Shown here in pieces: positions 35,226 through 44,363 of a stretch of DNA of 64,000 nucleotides (the first letter of the stretch is position 1; every line of letters begins with the position of its first letter). Where the stretch lies: contig JAQXKO010000011.1 in assembly GCA_029010495.1 (NCBI GenBank), forward strand, positions 55,880 to 119,879, given 5' to 3'. The notes below the pieces were generated by a model. That model did no database searches. It saw only the letters and a list, made by a program, of their open reading frames with translations, and had not been told where the DNA came from. Source of the stretch: Clostridiales bacterium. GTDB lineage: Bacteria; Bacillota; Clostridia; Lachnospirales; Lachnospiraceae. The translations under genes were made by a program, and so were the position numbers.

Positions 35226-36062
35226 TTATCTGCCCGCCGCCTTACCGGCAATAACACAGATAATATATACTGCCAGGTCTGCCATTACTATTGTGGCCCC
35301 GACAGGTGTGTCGAGAAGTATTGCTGCCAGAATTCCGATTAAGGTGCAGACAGTGGAAATTACCGCTGCCAGTATCACTACCCTTTTAAAGCAGCCGCTG
35401 AGTCTCATGGCGGATAATGCCGGAAAAATCACAAGCGCCGATATAAGAAGTGAACCCACAAGATTCATTGCAAGTACAATAATAACTGCTGTTATTACTG
35501 CTATCAGAGTATTATATGTTCCGGCTCTTTTTGTTGTAGCCTTTAAAAAATTTTCATCAAAGGTTACTGCAAATATTCTGTTATAAAAAATTATAAATAC
35601 CGCAATAACCGTTAAAGATGATATTATGCAAAGCAATACATCTGACGACTTTAGCGTAAGGATTGATACCGAGCCGAACAGTGTGGAGCATATATCCCCC
35701 GTCACGTTGGCCGAGGTGGAAAATATGTTCATAACCATATATCCGACCGCCAGAGCACCGACTGATATAACCGCTATTGCCGCATCGCCCTTTAAAATCG
35801 CATTACCGGTTTTGGAAAGAAGGAAAACGGCGCACACAATTGTAACACCCATCACGAAAAACATGTTTCCCGTCATATTCAGTACAGTTCCGACAGCCAT
35901 GGCTCCAAATGCCACATGTGAAAGACCATCGCCTATAAATGAATATCTCTTAAGCACAAGCGTCACTCCCAGAAGTGCCGAACAGAGTGAAATAAGAACC
36001 CCGACGACAAGTGCATGGCGCACGAAAGGAAATCCGAGAAAATAAATTAAATTGTCAATCAT
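35226..36062 (-). CDS. znuB: Zinc ABC transporter permease (ZnuB family)
   Basis: 278-aa membrane permease with about eight segments, family ABC-3. Typical blocks: FVRHALVVGVLISLCSALLGVTLVLKR, FIGDGLSHVAFGAMAVG, and DLAVYIICVIAGK near the end. It pairs with the upstream ATPase and binding protein. ATG 36062 overlaps the ATPase stop by one base (TAATG); a start five codons earlier is less likely because GGAGGG lies between. Zinc rather than manganese is inferred from the His-rich binding protein and the Fur-family gene at the head. Confidence 0.92.
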   Translation of the reverse strand: MIDNLIYFLGFPFVRHALVVGVLISLCSALLGVTLVLKRYSFIGDGLSHVAFGAMAVGTVLNMTGNMFFVMGVTIVCAVFLLSKTGNAILKGDAAIAVISVGALAVGYMVMNIFSTSANVTGDICSTLFGSVSILTLKSSDVLLCIISSLTVIAVFIIFYNRIFAVTFDENFLKATTKRAGTYNTLIAVITAVIIVLAMNLVGSLLISALVIFPALSAMRLSGCFKRVVILAAVISTVCTLIGILAAILLDTPVGATIVMADLAVYIICVIAGKAAGR

Positions 36063-36760
36063 TATCTTTCCCTCCACAGGCTTGATATTTCCGTTTCCTT
36101 ATAAGCAGCCTTTGTGCCAAAAAAGAAATCCGTTCTTCCAAGAAACATTACATGTGTGGCAAATTCATCGACGGCAGCCAGATCGTGACTGACCATTATC
36201 ACTGCTGTTCCGTTTTTATTAAGCTTTGAGACAATTTCATAGAAATTCTCTGTTGCCGCCGGATCAAGACCCGCAACGGGCTCATCTAAAAGAAGAAGCC
36301 TGTCCGTACTGCAGAGCGCTCTTGCCAGCAGAACCCTCTGACACTGTCCTCCCGAAAGATTCCTGAAGCAGCATTCCCCAATATCCTCTATTCCGAGAAG
36401 CTCCATCGCCTTTTGGGCCCTCTGCCTGTCAGCCTTTGAATAAAAAAGTCTGAATTTGTCGGCGGAGGCCAGTGTACCCGTTAATACGATTTCCTTAACG
36501 GTTGCAGGAAAATCTTTCCGGACAAATGTGTTCTGAGGCAGATATCCGATGCCTTCCTTTATGATTTCGTCAGAAAAAACCAGCTGACCGTCAAGCTCCC
36601 TGTTTAAACCGAGTATTGTCTTAATCAGCGTACTCTTTCCCACACCGTTCTCCCCGATTATACAAAGATACATACCCTTATCCACATTAAAAGTAATATT
36701 TTTTGCCACAACTTCATTTCCGTAGCCTACTGCCAGATTTTTACAACTAATTAAACTCAT
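36062..36760 (-). CDS. znuC: Zinc ABC transporter ATP-binding protein (ZnuC family)
   Basis: 232-aa ATPase. Walker A GENGVGKST, Q-loop GYLPQNTF, signature LSGGQCQRVLLARAL, Walker B LLLLDEPVAGLD and switch His in VSHDLAAVD are all present and ordered normally. It drives import by the ZnuB-type permease that follows with a one-base overlap. Confidence 0.95.
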   Translation of the reverse strand: MSLISCKNLAVGYGNEVVAKNITFNVDKGMYLCIIGENGVGKSTLIKTILGLNRELDGQLVFSDEIIKEGIGYLPQNTFVRKDFPATVKEIVLTGTLASADKFRLFYSKADRQRAQKAMELLGIEDIGECCFRNLSGGQCQRVLLARALCSTDRLLLLDEPVAGLDPAATENFYEIVSKLNKNGTAVIMVSHDLAAVDEFATHVMFLGRTDFFFGTKAAYKETEISSLWRER

Positions 36761-36769
36761 ATTCCACCA

Positions 36770-37783
36770 CTATTTATTAAATGCCTCATTAAGTACCGAA
36801 AGATTGTACTCCATCGCCTTAACATAACTATAACCGCTTTTCTTCCCTTCGGAGGATATGCTCTGCATTGAATCAAGCACGAAAATCCTGCCCGAACCGG
36901 CTCCCGCTGCCGAAATAATCGAATTGGCAAGCCTTTTATCGGAATTTTCTAATATAAACACATTTTTATGCTTACTTTCATTAAGTTTGTCCGCCAGATA
37001 TGTAACTGTACGGAAATTTGCCTCGCTGTCTGAGCTGCAGCCTGAAAATGCCGCATAATACTTAAGTCCAAGACTGTCCGCCAGATATGCAAAAGGAAAT
37101 CTGTCTGCAACGATTATATAGTCATCAATCTGCAAAGCCAGATCACTGTATTTACCTTTCAGCTCCTCAAGCCTTGAAATATAAGTCTCCGCATTTGGCC
37201 CAAAGTCGTAAAGCTCACCGTATTTTGAAGATAAAACATCCCTGATTGCCTTTGTAAAGATAATTGCATTGTCGACGCTTAGCCACACATGCTCGTCAGG
37301 CTCCTCATCATGGCTGTGCTCATCCTCATCTTCCTTATGATGATGGCCGAATATACTCTCCTGCATTCCCTCAACATGCTCCTCGTCAAGTACTCTTTCT
37401 CCAAGCACCTCCAGAAGGTTAATGACTGTTCTGTCTTTTTTACTGCCCTCGCATAAAAGAGCTTCATCTATCCACCTGTCAGCCTCTCCTCCCACGTAGA
37501 TAAGCACATCACAGTCAATTATTGCTGCAATATCCGACGCAACCGGCTGATAACTGTGAAGGTCTGTTTCGCCGTTTAATATAAGCTTTATATCAAACCT
37601 GTCCTTTTCATCGCCGAGCACATTAATCAGCCAGTCATACTCCGGATAAATGGAGCATACGATAAGTGGTCTGTCCTCATCACGTCTTTTACTGCAGCCG
37701 CATATTGTCATGACAAAGGTTACTGCCAGCAGACATGTCAGTAATTTTTTTAATAAACTATGCTTCATATTAAATATTCGCAC
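36770..37783 (-). CDS. znuA: Zinc ABC transporter substrate-binding lipoprotein (ZnuA family)
   Basis: Lipoprotein of about 337 aa that catches zinc outside the membrane. The signal peptide ends at a lipobox ICGC. The domain order of cluster A-I proteins follows, with metal-ligand patches YSYQ-like HSYQPVASD, and a His/Asp/Glu-rich loop (FGHHHKEDEDEHSHDEEPDEH) that is typical of zinc-specific members. The start is uncertain: GTG 37783 has AGGTG at good distance; GTG 37792 and ATG 37768 are alternatives. It lies between zur and znuC, all minus strand. Confidence 0.9.
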   Translation of the reverse strand: MRIFNMKHSLLKKLLTCLLAVTFVMTICGCSKRRDEDRPLIVCSIYPEYDWLINVLGDEKDRFDIKLILNGETDLHSYQPVASDIAAIIDCDVLIYVGGEADRWIDEALLCEGSKKDRTVINLLEVLGERVLDEEHVEGMQESIFGHHHKEDEDEHSHDEEPDEHVWLSVDNAIIFTKAIRDVLSSKYGELYDFGPNAETYISRLEELKGKYSDLALQIDDYIIVADRFPFAYLADSLGLKYYAAFSGCSSDSEANFRTVTYLADKLNESKHKNVFILENSDKRLANSIISAAGAGSGRIFVLDSMQSISSEGKKSGYSYVKAMEYNLSVLNEAFNK

Positions 37784-37904
37784 AAACGACACCTGTCCAT
37801 ATACTTTTCAAATATAATTAATTAACCGCAGACTTTATAAGCTGTCGCCGAAAAATTATATAAGCCGTAAATGAACTGCCTCCGCTTTGGCGCAATAATC
37901 TCCT

Positions 37905-38327
37905 TTACCGTAAAAGTGCCAGACATTCCCTGCAGGTTCCCAGAAGAACCGAGCCCTCGCACTTAATCCTGAATCCATGGTCCTCAAAAAGATGACCTGC
38001 AATTTTATCCATGAAATCGCATTCAAGATGAATGATTCTTCCGCATTTCTCACACTGAAGATGAAGATGGTTGTGACAGTCATCATGCTTTGTAACACAC
38101 TGGTAGACCGCACTGTCCCTGTCGGATGTTTTATATCTGATAATCTGTCCTGCCTCGCTCATCTTTTCAAGATTTCTGTAAACAGTTGTCCTGTTGGCAC
38201 TACAGCCGCAATCTTCAAGATAGTTAAGTATGTCTGAGACGCTTACCCGTCTTTCGGAATTGTTTTCCAGATAAGCAGCAATTACTGATTTGCATTTAGT
38301 ATTATAATTCTTCCTGTTGTCCTGCAT
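37905..38327 (-). CDS. zur: Fur-family metalloregulator, probably Zur
   Basis: 140-aa repressor. The N-terminal winged helix (ISDILNYLEDCGCSANRTTVYRNLEKM) contains the Fur-family recognition sequence RTTVYRNL. The C-terminal dimer domain has the metal-site residues CHNHLHLQCEKCGRIIHLEC and a terminal CRECLALL, i.e. two CxxC structural zinc pairs. Its position at the head of znuACB indicates the Zur branch; that is context-based. The promoter is consensus, with a palindrome over the start region. Confidence 0.9.
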   Translation of the reverse strand: MQDNRKNYNTKCKSVIAAYLENNSERRVSVSDILNYLEDCGCSANRTTVYRNLEKMSEAGQIIRYKTSDRDSAVYQCVTKHDDCHNHLHLQCEKCGRIIHLECDFMDKIAGHLFEDHGFRIKCEGSVLLGTCRECLALLR

Positions 38328-38357
38328 GTTGATATCCGTTTCATCTGAACATTAATT

Positions 38358-38372
38358 TGCAACTGTGTTGCA
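38358..38372 (-). promoter_or_regulatory. Possible Zur operator
   Basis: TGCAAC-TGT-GTTGCA is a perfect 6-3-6 inverted repeat. It lies 7 nt downstream of the -10 of the zur-znu promoter, where a repressor would block transcription. It is not the textbook Zur box of Bacillus, so its identity is inferred from position. Confidence 0.5.
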
Positions 38373-38379
38373 TTTTTGT

Positions 38380-38408
38380 ATTATAAACAAGTATCATCTC
38401 TTTGTCAA
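38380..38408 (-). promoter_or_regulatory. Promoter of zur-znuACB
   Basis: Perfect TTGACA (38403-38408) and TATAAT (38380-38385) with a 17-nt spacer on the minus strand. Confidence 0.8.
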
Positions 38409-38531
38409 GCAGATAAATAAAAATACGCATACATATCATTATCTGCTTTTAATGATTTTTCAGATAAACCCGACGCATACGATACTTACCTGTATACAAG
38501 GTCATACGGTTATATTCAGAACCTGATATTC

Positions 38532-38560
38532 TTGACATTTTTTTTAAATAATCATACAAT
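38532..38560 (+). promoter_or_regulatory. Promoter of the clostripain-like gene
   Basis: TTGACA (38532-38537), 17-nt spacer, TACAAT (38555-38560). It is divergent from the zur promoter. Confidence 0.7.
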
Positions 38561-38627
38561 ATACTTAATTTACTGATTTAAGTAATACGAAATAATAATC
38601 CGTAAATACGGAAGAAAGTGAGATAAT

Positions 38628-40709
38628 ATGAAACAAAAAGGTACTAAGAAAATTGTTATTGTACTTATTATTCTGCTGATAGTCGGAATCGGTGCGATAG
38701 GCGGCATCGTAGCTTCGCTTGCAAACAGCGGTTCATCAGGAAAAAGTCATATTGCGGACAATAGTGATGACGATGATGAAGATGATGACGATGATGATAA
38801 CAATGTTACCCCGGGCAGCGGTGAAAACGATCCTTCGCCAACCGCAACTCCTGCACCGACAAATACGCCTGTGCCTGAGGAGAACGGCTCCTTTACACTT
38901 ATGGTATACCTTACAGGTTCAAACCTTGAAACAGGCGGCAGCCATGCCTCAAGACAGATTAAGGAAATTCTTGCTGCCAATTCAAGCAAAAATGTAAACA
39001 TTGTCATTCAGACAGGCGGTTCGACAGTCTGGCACTATCCGGGAGTTCAGGGCGGCAAGGTTCAGCGTTTCCACGTTGAGAACAAAAAGCTTGTTGAGAA
39101 AAAGAATCTCGGAAAGATTCAGATGTCTAAGGCCTCCACACTTTCGGATTTTATTTCCTGGTCAAAAAAGACCTATCCTGCCGACCGATATGCAATATGC
39201 CTTTTTAACCATGGCGGAAGCGCAACCGGCGGATACGGTAATGATGAGCTTTTTAATATGAAGTCAATGTCGCTTGACCAGATGGATAAGGCCTTTAAAG
39301 ACGGCGGAGTACACTTTGACTTTATCGGCTTTGACTGTTGTGAAATGTCAAATATCGAAACGGCATACATCCTGTCAAATCATGCAGATTATCTCGTAGC
39401 CTCTGAAAGTGTTTCATATATTTATTACGGCTTCCAGTACACGGAATTTATCAATAAAATTGTTGACAATCCAAAAATTGACACACTTACGATATGTAAA
39501 ACCATTGCAGATGAGTTTGCAAAGGCCAATGACCTTCTGAAAAAGAGCTTCAGTATGGCCACACACACTATTGCAGTTACCGACCTTTCAAAGGTTGCTC
39601 CGCTTTACAAGTCAATGGTTTCATTCATGACGGAGCTTGACGGATACCTGCTTGACGGAAAAAGCAGCACCAATATCGCCAACATAAGATACCATGTCAA
39701 ATATTACGGTTCACCGAATTCAGAGCTGATTGATATTAAAGATTTTGCCGAATTGTGCAAAATTAAAGCAACAGATGACGTATTAAAAAAGCTTGGAAAT
39801 GCAGTTGTATATAACAAGACCGATATCAAAAAATCCTGCGGTCTGGGAATGTACATGCCATACAACAATCTCTCCGTTTTTGCGTCGACCTATAATTCCA
39901 TTAAGGGGTATTTTAAAGACAAGGGATATCTTAAGTGCTTATTTGATATGGCAAACATGATGGCTTATAACAGTACTGACAGCGCCGACCGTAAATATTC
40001 CTGGTACGATGCCTCGATAGGAAAGAAGGCAATGGCAAATGTAACTCCTATCAGCACCGGCAATAAAATTGATTTTACCCTGAACAGTGAAGGCGTTTAT
40101 GAGTACAGTCTTGCAAACGGTGTGGCTTATAAGCTTGCCGACTGTGCCGAGCAGGTTTATCTTGATCTGGGCAACAATACGCTTTGCTATCTCGGAAAGC
40201 GTGATACAACCTTACAGGAGGTAGGCTCCGTAAAGCTTAACTACGACCGCACCTGGTATACAATTAACGGCAAACTCGTTCCCGTAGTTTACCAGGGACG
40301 TGACCAGAAGATAAACGGTGACCAGTATACATATTCATATATTCCTGCTGTATTAAACAAAAAATCCGGCGTTGAAGAATCTGTTTATCTTGTAGTTACC
40401 TTTGATTACGGAAAAGCAGACGGTAAAATTGTCGGATACCAGCTTCGAAACAGTCAGTTTGATACTCTCCAGCAGTCTGCCAACAGCTTTGAGATTGGTG
40501 ATTCCATTACCATTAATTATCTTTATACTGATTACAACTTTGGCTCAATTACAGAGAAAAAGACAAATAATACAATTACCTTCAACGGTACTCCGATTGA
40601 GCTTAAAACCATGAATCTTCCTGCCGGCTACACCTACTATTACAGGAAACAGCTTCATGACTACTTCGGACGTACATATCACTCAACGCTATTAAAGGGT
40701 AATACATAA
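38628..40709 (+). CDS. Clostripain family (C11) cysteine protease, exported
   Basis: 693-aa exported protein. After a membrane/signal segment (about residues 9-31) there is a poly-Asp/Glu tract (about 46-59), a Thr/Pro linker (about 68-86), and a clostripain-like peptidase domain. The catalytic pair is visible: His in CLFNHGGSATGGYGND (His195) and Cys in GFDCCEMSN (about Cys238). The C-terminal half (about 430-693) is an additional beta-rich region. Lacking a second membrane segment, it may be membrane-tethered outside the cell. Substrate unknown. AGTGAG precedes ATG 38628, and a terminator follows. Confidence 0.9.
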   Translation: MKQKGTKKIVIVLIILLIVGIGAIGGIVASLANSGSSGKSHIADNSDDDDEDDDDDDNNVTPGSGENDPSPTATPAPTNTPVPEENGSFTLMVYLTGSNLETGGSHASRQIKEILAANSSKNVNIVIQTGGSTVWHYPGVQGGKVQRFHVENKKLVEKKNLGKIQMSKASTLSDFISWSKKTYPADRYAICLFNHGGSATGGYGNDELFNMKSMSLDQMDKAFKDGGVHFDFIGFDCCEMSNIETAYILSNHADYLVASESVSYIYYGFQYTEFINKIVDNPKIDTLTICKTIADEFAKANDLLKKSFSMATHTIAVTDLSKVAPLYKSMVSFMTELDGYLLDGKSSTNIANIRYHVKYYGSPNSELIDIKDFAELCKIKATDDVLKKLGNAVVYNKTDIKKSCGLGMYMPYNNLSVFASTYNSIKGYFKDKGYLKCLFDMANMMAYNSTDSADRKYSWYDASIGKKAMANVTPISTGNKIDFTLNSEGVYEYSLANGVAYKLADCAEQVYLDLGNNTLCYLGKRDTTLQEVGSVKLNYDRTWYTINGKLVPVVYQGRDQKINGDQYTYSYIPAVLNKKSGVEESVYLVVTFDYGKADGKIVGYQLRNSQFDTLQQSANSFEIGDSITINYLYTDYNFGSITEKKTNNTITFNGTPIELKTMNLPAGYTYYYRKQLHDYFGRTYHSTLLKGNT

Positions 40710-40751
40710 TCAGAAATTGTTGTTAATTATTACATATAACGTTATTTAATC

Positions 40752-40788
40752 AAAAAAGGGAAGCCTGTTAATTCAGGCTTCCTTTTTT
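40752..40788. terminator. Bidirectional terminator between the protease and transglutaminase-like genes
   Basis: AAAAAAGGGAAGCCTG pairs with CAGGCTTCCTTTTTT around a 6-nt loop; both strands end in T-runs. Confidence 0.88.
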
Positions 40789-40826
40789 GGAATCATAATA
40801 TATTGTCATAAACTGATATCTGTGTA

Positions 40827-42044
40827 TTACGGTCTTATTTCAAGCCTTACGCATCTTATATCAGACATAATACCATAATTAAGTCCGCTGATTCTTACAC
40901 CCAGTTCCTTTTCAAGCTTGCCGAAGCACTCAAAAATGTTTCTGTTTTCAATATCTCTTACAAGCGCTTCATATGTCACAATATCAGAGCAGTGGATTTC
41001 GATAGGCGATAATCCGTTCATATATCCCTTGTATATCATTTCCTCCAAAACACCCGTGTCATAAGAAGTCAGCTCATATCCATTGTAAAAATAATAATTA
41101 TATTTCTTTCCGTTACATGAAGGAATTTCATATTTTATATCCGTTATATGGTCTGCATCCAGCGTTTCCTGACTGCAGAGAAAATAACCGTATGTCTTCG
41201 TATCCTCTTTTGCCTTAGGATCACACCATGTAACATCAAGTCCGTAATATTCATCATCAAGCTTAACAATATTCCATGCATGACCCTCACCCTTTGACCG
41301 GCCCGTCACGTAAATTGTATCAATGCCCGCCGACATATAAAGATACTGGATTGTTTTACTGTAACCCTCGCAAAGGGCAAGCTTTCCGGTGAGCGTTCCG
41401 TAAATCGTGCATGATAAATCAAACTGGCGGTCATTTTCTACATTGCCGGCAAGATATTTCTCATAGCTTACCGTGTCATAAGAAGTGTACTCCACAATAT
41501 AATCAAAAATATAAAGAGCCTTTTCGTAATCGCCCATACCCAGTGCAGGCGCCAGTAACGCATCCTTTATACCGGCCACCTTTGAAATCATGTTTATCGT
41601 ATCTTCCTTAGAAAACAAATATTCGGGAATACAGTCGGTAATTTTATTTTTTTTCGTATAAACATTACAGTTACCGCTTACCCAGAACAGCTCAGGATAA
41701 TCATTTTGAATACAGTTAAATATCTTCTGGAGTTCCTCCAGCTCATAATCATACTTATTTATGTCAATTCTGTCTGCAAATGACAAAAAACCCGACAAAA
41801 GCAAAGTATACGCTTCTTTTTCAATCTTATCAAGCGTGGTATATGCATATCTGCCGGCATCCTTTATCATAAAGTCCCTGACTGACGGGTCTACATCCTT
41901 CATGGAATATATCTTCGCGTCGGGTAAATCTGCTATACTTCCGTTAATTGTGGGAATCACATAATCCTTCACTATATTATAAAGCATAAAGCCGCATGCA
42001 AGCACACATAATAAAATTGTAACGGTTGATATTCTTGATTTCAT
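40827..42044 (-). CDS. Exported transglutaminase-like protein
   Basis: 405-aa protein. One N-terminal hydrophobic segment (about 8-26) precedes an extracytoplasmic domain. The transglutaminase-like catalytic triad is seen in order: Cys in GKLALCEGYSKT, His in GEGHAWNIV, Asp in YGLDVTWCDP. Such domains usually hydrolyse or rearrange amide bonds in cell-wall or surface proteins. The GGAGG site is 22 nt upstream of the ATG, farther than usual, so the true start may be later. It follows the HPt gene, 31 nt apart. Confidence 0.82.
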   Translation of the reverse strand: MKSRISTVTILLCVLACGFMLYNIVKDYVIPTINGSIADLPDAKIYSMKDVDPSVRDFMIKDAGRYAYTTLDKIEKEAYTLLLSGFLSFADRIDINKYDYELEELQKIFNCIQNDYPELFWVSGNCNVYTKKNKITDCIPEYLFSKEDTINMISKVAGIKDALLAPALGMGDYEKALYIFDYIVEYTSYDTVSYEKYLAGNVENDRQFDLSCTIYGTLTGKLALCEGYSKTIQYLYMSAGIDTIYVTGRSKGEGHAWNIVKLDDEYYGLDVTWCDPKAKEDTKTYGYFLCSQETLDADHITDIKYEIPSCNGKKYNYYFYNGYELTSYDTGVLEEMIYKGYMNGLSPIEIHCSDIVTYEALVRDIENRNIFECFGKLEKELGVRISGLNYGIMSDIRCVRLEIRP

Positions 42045-42075
42045 GTTTTTTACGAAATTAACGTACCTCCGAATT

Positions 42076-42426
42076 TTATTTAAGCTCGTTAATTGCTTCT
42101 GCGGTCATATCATAATCTGCCTTAACCGTATCAAGCAAAGGAGTAATGTCAATATTCGGTTTTCCGCCGCGGAGAGCCTCGGTAAGCGCACCAGCCGATT
42201 TTCCAAGCTCGTCAAGACTGAGATTTGCACATACGCCCTTAAGATTATGTACCTCTCTGAAGGCCTTCTCATAATCCTCTTCCTCAAGGGCCTGCTTAAT
42301 AGATAACATCCAGTCGTAGTCGGTAAATTTTACAAGGAATCTGATTATTTTGGCGTCGTCGCGCAGACGACTTAATACGCTGTCATAATCACCCTTCATC
42401 TTCTCATATGTACTTCTTAAATCCAA
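42076..42426 (-). CDS. HPt domain protein
   Basis: 116-aa four-helix histidine phosphotransfer domain. The phospho-acceptor His is in FREVHNLKGVCANLSLDELG, matching the HPt consensus HxLKG. It relays phosphate between sensor kinases and response regulators. No kinase or regulator is adjacent, so its partners lie elsewhere. The start is TTG with AAAAAGGAG upstream. Confidence 0.88.
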   Translation of the reverse strand: MDLRSTYEKMKGDYDSVLSRLRDDAKIIRFLVKFTDYDWMLSIKQALEEEDYEKAFREVHNLKGVCANLSLDELGKSAGALTEALRGGKPNIDITPLLDTVKADYDMTAEAINELK

Positions 42427-42498
42427 TCTGTTATTCTCCTTTTTGACAATTCAGAAACAAAAACAGTAATGACTTAATTTATCATTACTGCACATGAA

Positions 42499-42571
42499 TG
42501 TTCCCAGCGGGAATCGAACCCACAACTAGCGCTTAGGAGGCGCTTGTTATATCCATTTAACTATGAGAACA
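42499..42571 (-). tRNA. tRNA-Arg (CCT)
   Basis: 73-nt cloverleaf on the minus strand. Acceptor TGTTCTC pairs with GGGAACA (one G-T pair), the anticodon loop is CTCCTAA giving anticodon CCT (Arg AGG), and the T loop is TTCGATT. No CCA is encoded. Confidence 0.95.
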
Positions 42572-42710
42572 GGTATATAATTTAAGACCCTTGAAATATT
42601 GTTTGTGGAGTTTCAATAAATTATTCCGTTACACAATTAAAAAAATCAACTGTTTATTTCAGTGCTGATAATTGGCCGTTTTGAAAGTAAACCCACATAA
42701 ATCCTTTTAT

Positions 42711-42740
42711 TATTCCGGATGAATACATAATCCGGGAATA
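42711..42740. repeat. Imperfect inverted repeat in the 42572-42950 gap
   Basis: TATTCCGGAT and ATCCGGGAATA form a stem with one bulged G. It lies past the DUF3881 stop and might end that transcript, but its T-run is weak. The rest of the gap (AT-rich) shows no gene; it must hold the tRNA-Arg promoter, which I could not place. Confidence 0.35.
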
Positions 42741-42950
42741 ATATCCGTTAAAAACAATTAGATTCGAGAGTAGTATACACCATTTACGATTGTTTTTCCA
42801 GCATTATTTTACGATATAATATAGAAAATACCGGTCGAAAATATAATAATTTTGTCTTTTTTAACAAATATCAATTATCACTAATGGGAAACATGAATTT
42901 ATTGTCAATATTATTGCATTTATTACAAAAACCAGCGGTGTATCGGCTGT

Positions 42951-43841
42951 TTATCGGGTTTTACGGCTTACCCTGCCCTGAAGCCATATTACTCCCCTAA
43001 ACCGTCTTCCCGCAACAGCTTCTCCCACCAGGTCCGCCTCATTAATACATACATCAAATATCATTCCGTTGCAAAGCAGCTTCATTCTGATTATTTTTTC
43101 CATTAAAATTTTATTTTCATAATAATCAACCTGAAGAATTATTCCGACGATTTTATAAAGCTCAGCTTCCATTCCGTGAGGTATGAGCGACGTTTCTACT
43201 ATAGAAAACACATCCTCTCTGTTGTTTACCCTGTTTCCAATCTGCATATATGTGTCGATTTCGGCAAGTGTAAGCTTTTCCACAGCCTCTTTTTCACCTG
43301 CCCTTGCCTCGGCTATCATCTTTGCAAAACTTTTAATATCCTTCCCCTTCTGAACGTCAATTACTTTATCACTATTGGTTGTTGGCAGTAAAATCACACC
43401 CTCCGTAGACATTCCGGAAAGATATACCGAAGAAACCGAAGGCTCCAGCGTATCTCCCTCACCCATTATTTCCGCAGGATTGTTTATCTGGAAAATAAGT
43501 GAAACGCCGAGACGATTATCCTCACACAGACCGGAAAAGGACAAAGAACCTATTTTTCTGTCAATGTAGACCATTTCTCTGGTACTTTCAAATCTTCCGT
43601 CTAAATAAGGAAAATAATTATCCATATGAAATTTTTCCTTATCATCCAGTGTTCCGCATATTTTAAGTCCTAAACCCGGAGCATATTCTGTTGAATATTC
43701 CGCGTAAAGATTATCATATGTTTCCTTGTTTGCCACCATTTTTTTTGTCATAGGACGCGCCACTACGCTTCCGAGCAGAATTTCCTCCTGCTCCTTTGTC
43801 CTAAGCTTTGAAAAACCTATGCTTCTTAAATAATTATGCAT
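42951..43841 (-). CDS. DUF3881 family protein
   Basis: 296-aa cytoplasmic protein starting MHNYLRSIGFSKL, which I recognise as the DUF3881 family seen in Lachnospiraceae next to parAB. No catalytic motif is evident. ATG 43841 directly follows the DUF4446 stop, with GGAGA inside that gene's end. It is last in parA-parB-DUF4446-DUF3881. Confidence 0.8.
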   Translation of the reverse strand: MHNYLRSIGFSKLRTKEQEEILLGSVVARPMTKKMVANKETYDNLYAEYSTEYAPGLGLKICGTLDDKEKFHMDNYFPYLDGRFESTREMVYIDRKIGSLSFSGLCEDNRLGVSLIFQINNPAEIMGEGDTLEPSVSSVYLSGMSTEGVILLPTTNSDKVIDVQKGKDIKSFAKMIAEARAGEKEAVEKLTLAEIDTYMQIGNRVNNREDVFSIVETSLIPHGMEAELYKIVGIILQVDYYENKILMEKIIRMKLLCNGMIFDVCINEADLVGEAVAGRRFRGVIWLQGRVSRKTR

Positions 43842-44363
43842 TTATTTGTCTCCAATATATTTTGAAAGAGGATTACTCTTTGTAATTGCCTCATCAAGAA
43901 CAATCTTTTCATTTTCCGAAAGCTTGATAAACGGCTTTCCGTTAATTACTTCTTTAAGATAAGAATAACATCCGTCACTATTATGCATGGAGGTAAGTAT
44001 AAATCCGTTATTATTGTCATCAAGCAGACAAAGCGAATAAGAAAGCTTCCCTCCCATAGAATCAAAGGCATCAAATTTTGTAATGGCGAATTTGCAAAAG
44101 CCTGCCTTTTTTCTATCATCAAGAACAGCGACCTTGCTTCGAAGTGTTACGTTTTCTTCGGTTATCTCATCCATTTTTGTAAATATCTGTATAAACTTTT
44201 CCTCAAGGCTCTTTCCGTTTGCGCCCTTAATAAACCTTGAATATACATTTGACAGTCTGTTTACTCTGTTTAAAAGAACAAATACAAGAACAATAAGTGC
44301 AAAAATAAATACAAACATGCATATAAATAATATATCAGTATTTAGTCCTATTCTTTCTAACAT
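43842..44363 (-). CDS. DUF4446 family membrane protein
   Basis: 173-aa protein with one N-terminal membrane helix (about residues 10-31), then a coiled coil and a C-terminal cytoplasmic domain (GFCKFAITKFDAFDSMGGKLSYSLCLLD). This is the DUF4446 pattern, a companion of parB in Firmicutes. Start ATG 44363 overlaps the parB stop by one base (TAATG). Role unknown; the context suggests chromosome or membrane-linked segregation. Confidence 0.87.
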   Translation of the reverse strand: MLERIGLNTDILFICMFVFIFALIVLVFVLLNRVNRLSNVYSRFIKGANGKSLEEKFIQIFTKMDEITEENVTLRSKVAVLDDRKKAGFCKFAITKFDAFDSMGGKLSYSLCLLDDNNNGFILTSMHNSDGCYSYLKEVINGKPFIKLSENEKIVLDEAITKSNPLSKYIGDK

